From positions 1-34,853 of the forward strand of contig JAKVKY010000013.1 in assembly GCA_022484685.1 (NCBI GenBank): a DNA stretch of 34,853 nt, read 5' to 3'. Positions 34,521 to 34,853 of the stretch are shown here, in pieces. The DNA is from Acidaminococcaceae bacterium. GTDB taxonomy: Bacteria > Bacillota > Negativicutes > Acidaminococcales > Acidaminococcaceae. The position numbers and the translations under genes are program-made. The notes under the pieces are model-generated. The model did no database searches. It was not told where the DNA came from and saw only the letters and a program-made list of their open reading frames with translations. Numbering within the stretch: position 1 is the first letter of the stretch; each line of letters begins with the position of its first letter.

Positions 34521-34550
34521 AGTATAAACTAAACCGGGGGCAAAAGACAA
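34521..34550 (-). promoter_or_regulatory. Promoter of the gcv operon
   Basis: On the minus strand TTGTCT (34545-34550), 18 bases, TATACT (34521-34526). It lies about 35 bases before the first conserved aptamer bases. Confidence 0.65.
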
Positions 34551-34577
34551 GTAGGAAATAAAAATATTTAAAAAATA

Positions 34578-34586
34578 TGCTATAAT
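34578..34586 (+). promoter_or_regulatory. Extended -10 promoter of the C_GCAxxG_C_C gene
   Basis: TGCTATAAT is a perfect extended -10; no clear -35 is visible in the AT-rich DNA upstream. A second TATAAT lies at 34596-34601. The leader holds a 7-bp stem-loop, TGCCGGA / TCCGGCA (34612-34631). Confidence 0.6.
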
Positions 34587-34667
34587 AGAAACGACTATAA
34601 TGTATGAAAAATGCCGGAGGGGTTTCCGGCAGGGATAAATTTTTCTAAAGCTGAAGGAGGTAGTGGT

Positions 34668-34853
34668 ATGAGCGAGTTCAGTGAGAAGATGGGTATGACG
34701 GTAGGTAATTATTTCAAGCAGAGTTATAACTGCGGCGAAGCTATCGTCCAGGCGTTCCGCAAAGAAGCCGGGGTGGATATTGACGACAACGCTTTCCGGC
34801 TCTGTTCCGGTTTCGGCGGCGGCATGGGCCACGCCCGGGATGTTTGCGGCGCC
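34668..34853 (+). CDS. C_GCAxxG_C_C family protein, N-terminal part
   Basis: The first 62 residues are present; the gene runs off the window. Residues NCGEAIVQAF (Cys22) followed by LCSGFGGGMGHARDVCGA match the N-terminal half of the small Cys-rich family named after its C-GCAxxG-C-C motif. Members are thought to bind a metal or redox centre and are often found near redox enzymes; the function is not known. AAGGAGG lies 7 bases before the ATG. It is divergent from the glycine cleavage operon. Confidence 0.85.
   Translation, partial: MSEFSEKMGMTVGNYFKQSYNCGEAIVQAFRKEAGVDIDDNAFRLCSGFGGGMGHARDVCGA

Overview
The window reads as chromosomal DNA of a GC-rich, diderm Firmicute, most likely a member of the Negativicutes (Acidaminococcaceae or Veillonellaceae type); this placement is an inference. 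Firmicute traits are strong AGGAGG-type ribosome binding sites, a CIRCE element, singlet glycine and TPP riboswitches, two-subunit glycine dehydrogenase and a LipM-type octanoyltransferase. Diderm traits are an RND efflux pump with its membrane fusion protein and probable periplasmic proteins. No tRNA, rRNA, insertion sequence, prophage gene or CRISPR array was seen.

Layout. (1) 1-4736, + strand: end of a shikimate operon, aroA (cut by the window) - aroC - pheA (chorismate mutase/prephenate dehydratase/ACT) - aroE - aroK - aroQ. aroC carries a one-base frameshift near 1107. (2) 4767-6749: an exported TPR protein and a membrane diguanylate cyclase. (3) 6828-8316, - strand: thiC behind a TPP riboswitch and terminator. 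(4) 8456-10940: a TPM-domain protein and an exported 5'-nucleotidase. (5) 11042-12059, - strand: two small cupins, each with its own promoter; the first has a MerR-type spacer dyad, the second a leader palindrome. (6) 12084-12790: an Hsp20 gene with CIRCE laid over its -35 box. (7) 12847-15975, - strand: an alpha/beta hydrolase translationally coupled to a membrane-anchored protein, and a tail-anchored DUF155/RMND1-like protein. (8) 16120-18728: clpB. (9) 18801-23450: a two-gene RND efflux operon preceded by three tandem 22-bp repeats. (10) 23513-25208, - strand: arsR - permease - small thioredoxin, a metal or metalloid response cassette. (11) 25300-34550, - strand: gcvT - gcvH - gcvPA - gcvPB - two radical SAM genes - lipM - lpdA, led by a glycine riboswitch. 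(12) 34668-end: start of a C_GCAxxG_C_C family gene on the other strand.

The most interesting part is region 11. Next to all four glycine cleavage proteins and the shared E3 (lpdA) lie LipM, which would load octanoate onto GcvH, and two different radical SAM proteins that look like the LipS1/LipS2 pair, the two-protein lipoyl synthase first described in Thermococcus. No canonical LipA is present here. The locus therefore looks like a self-contained module for making, lipoylating and using GcvH, switched on by glycine.
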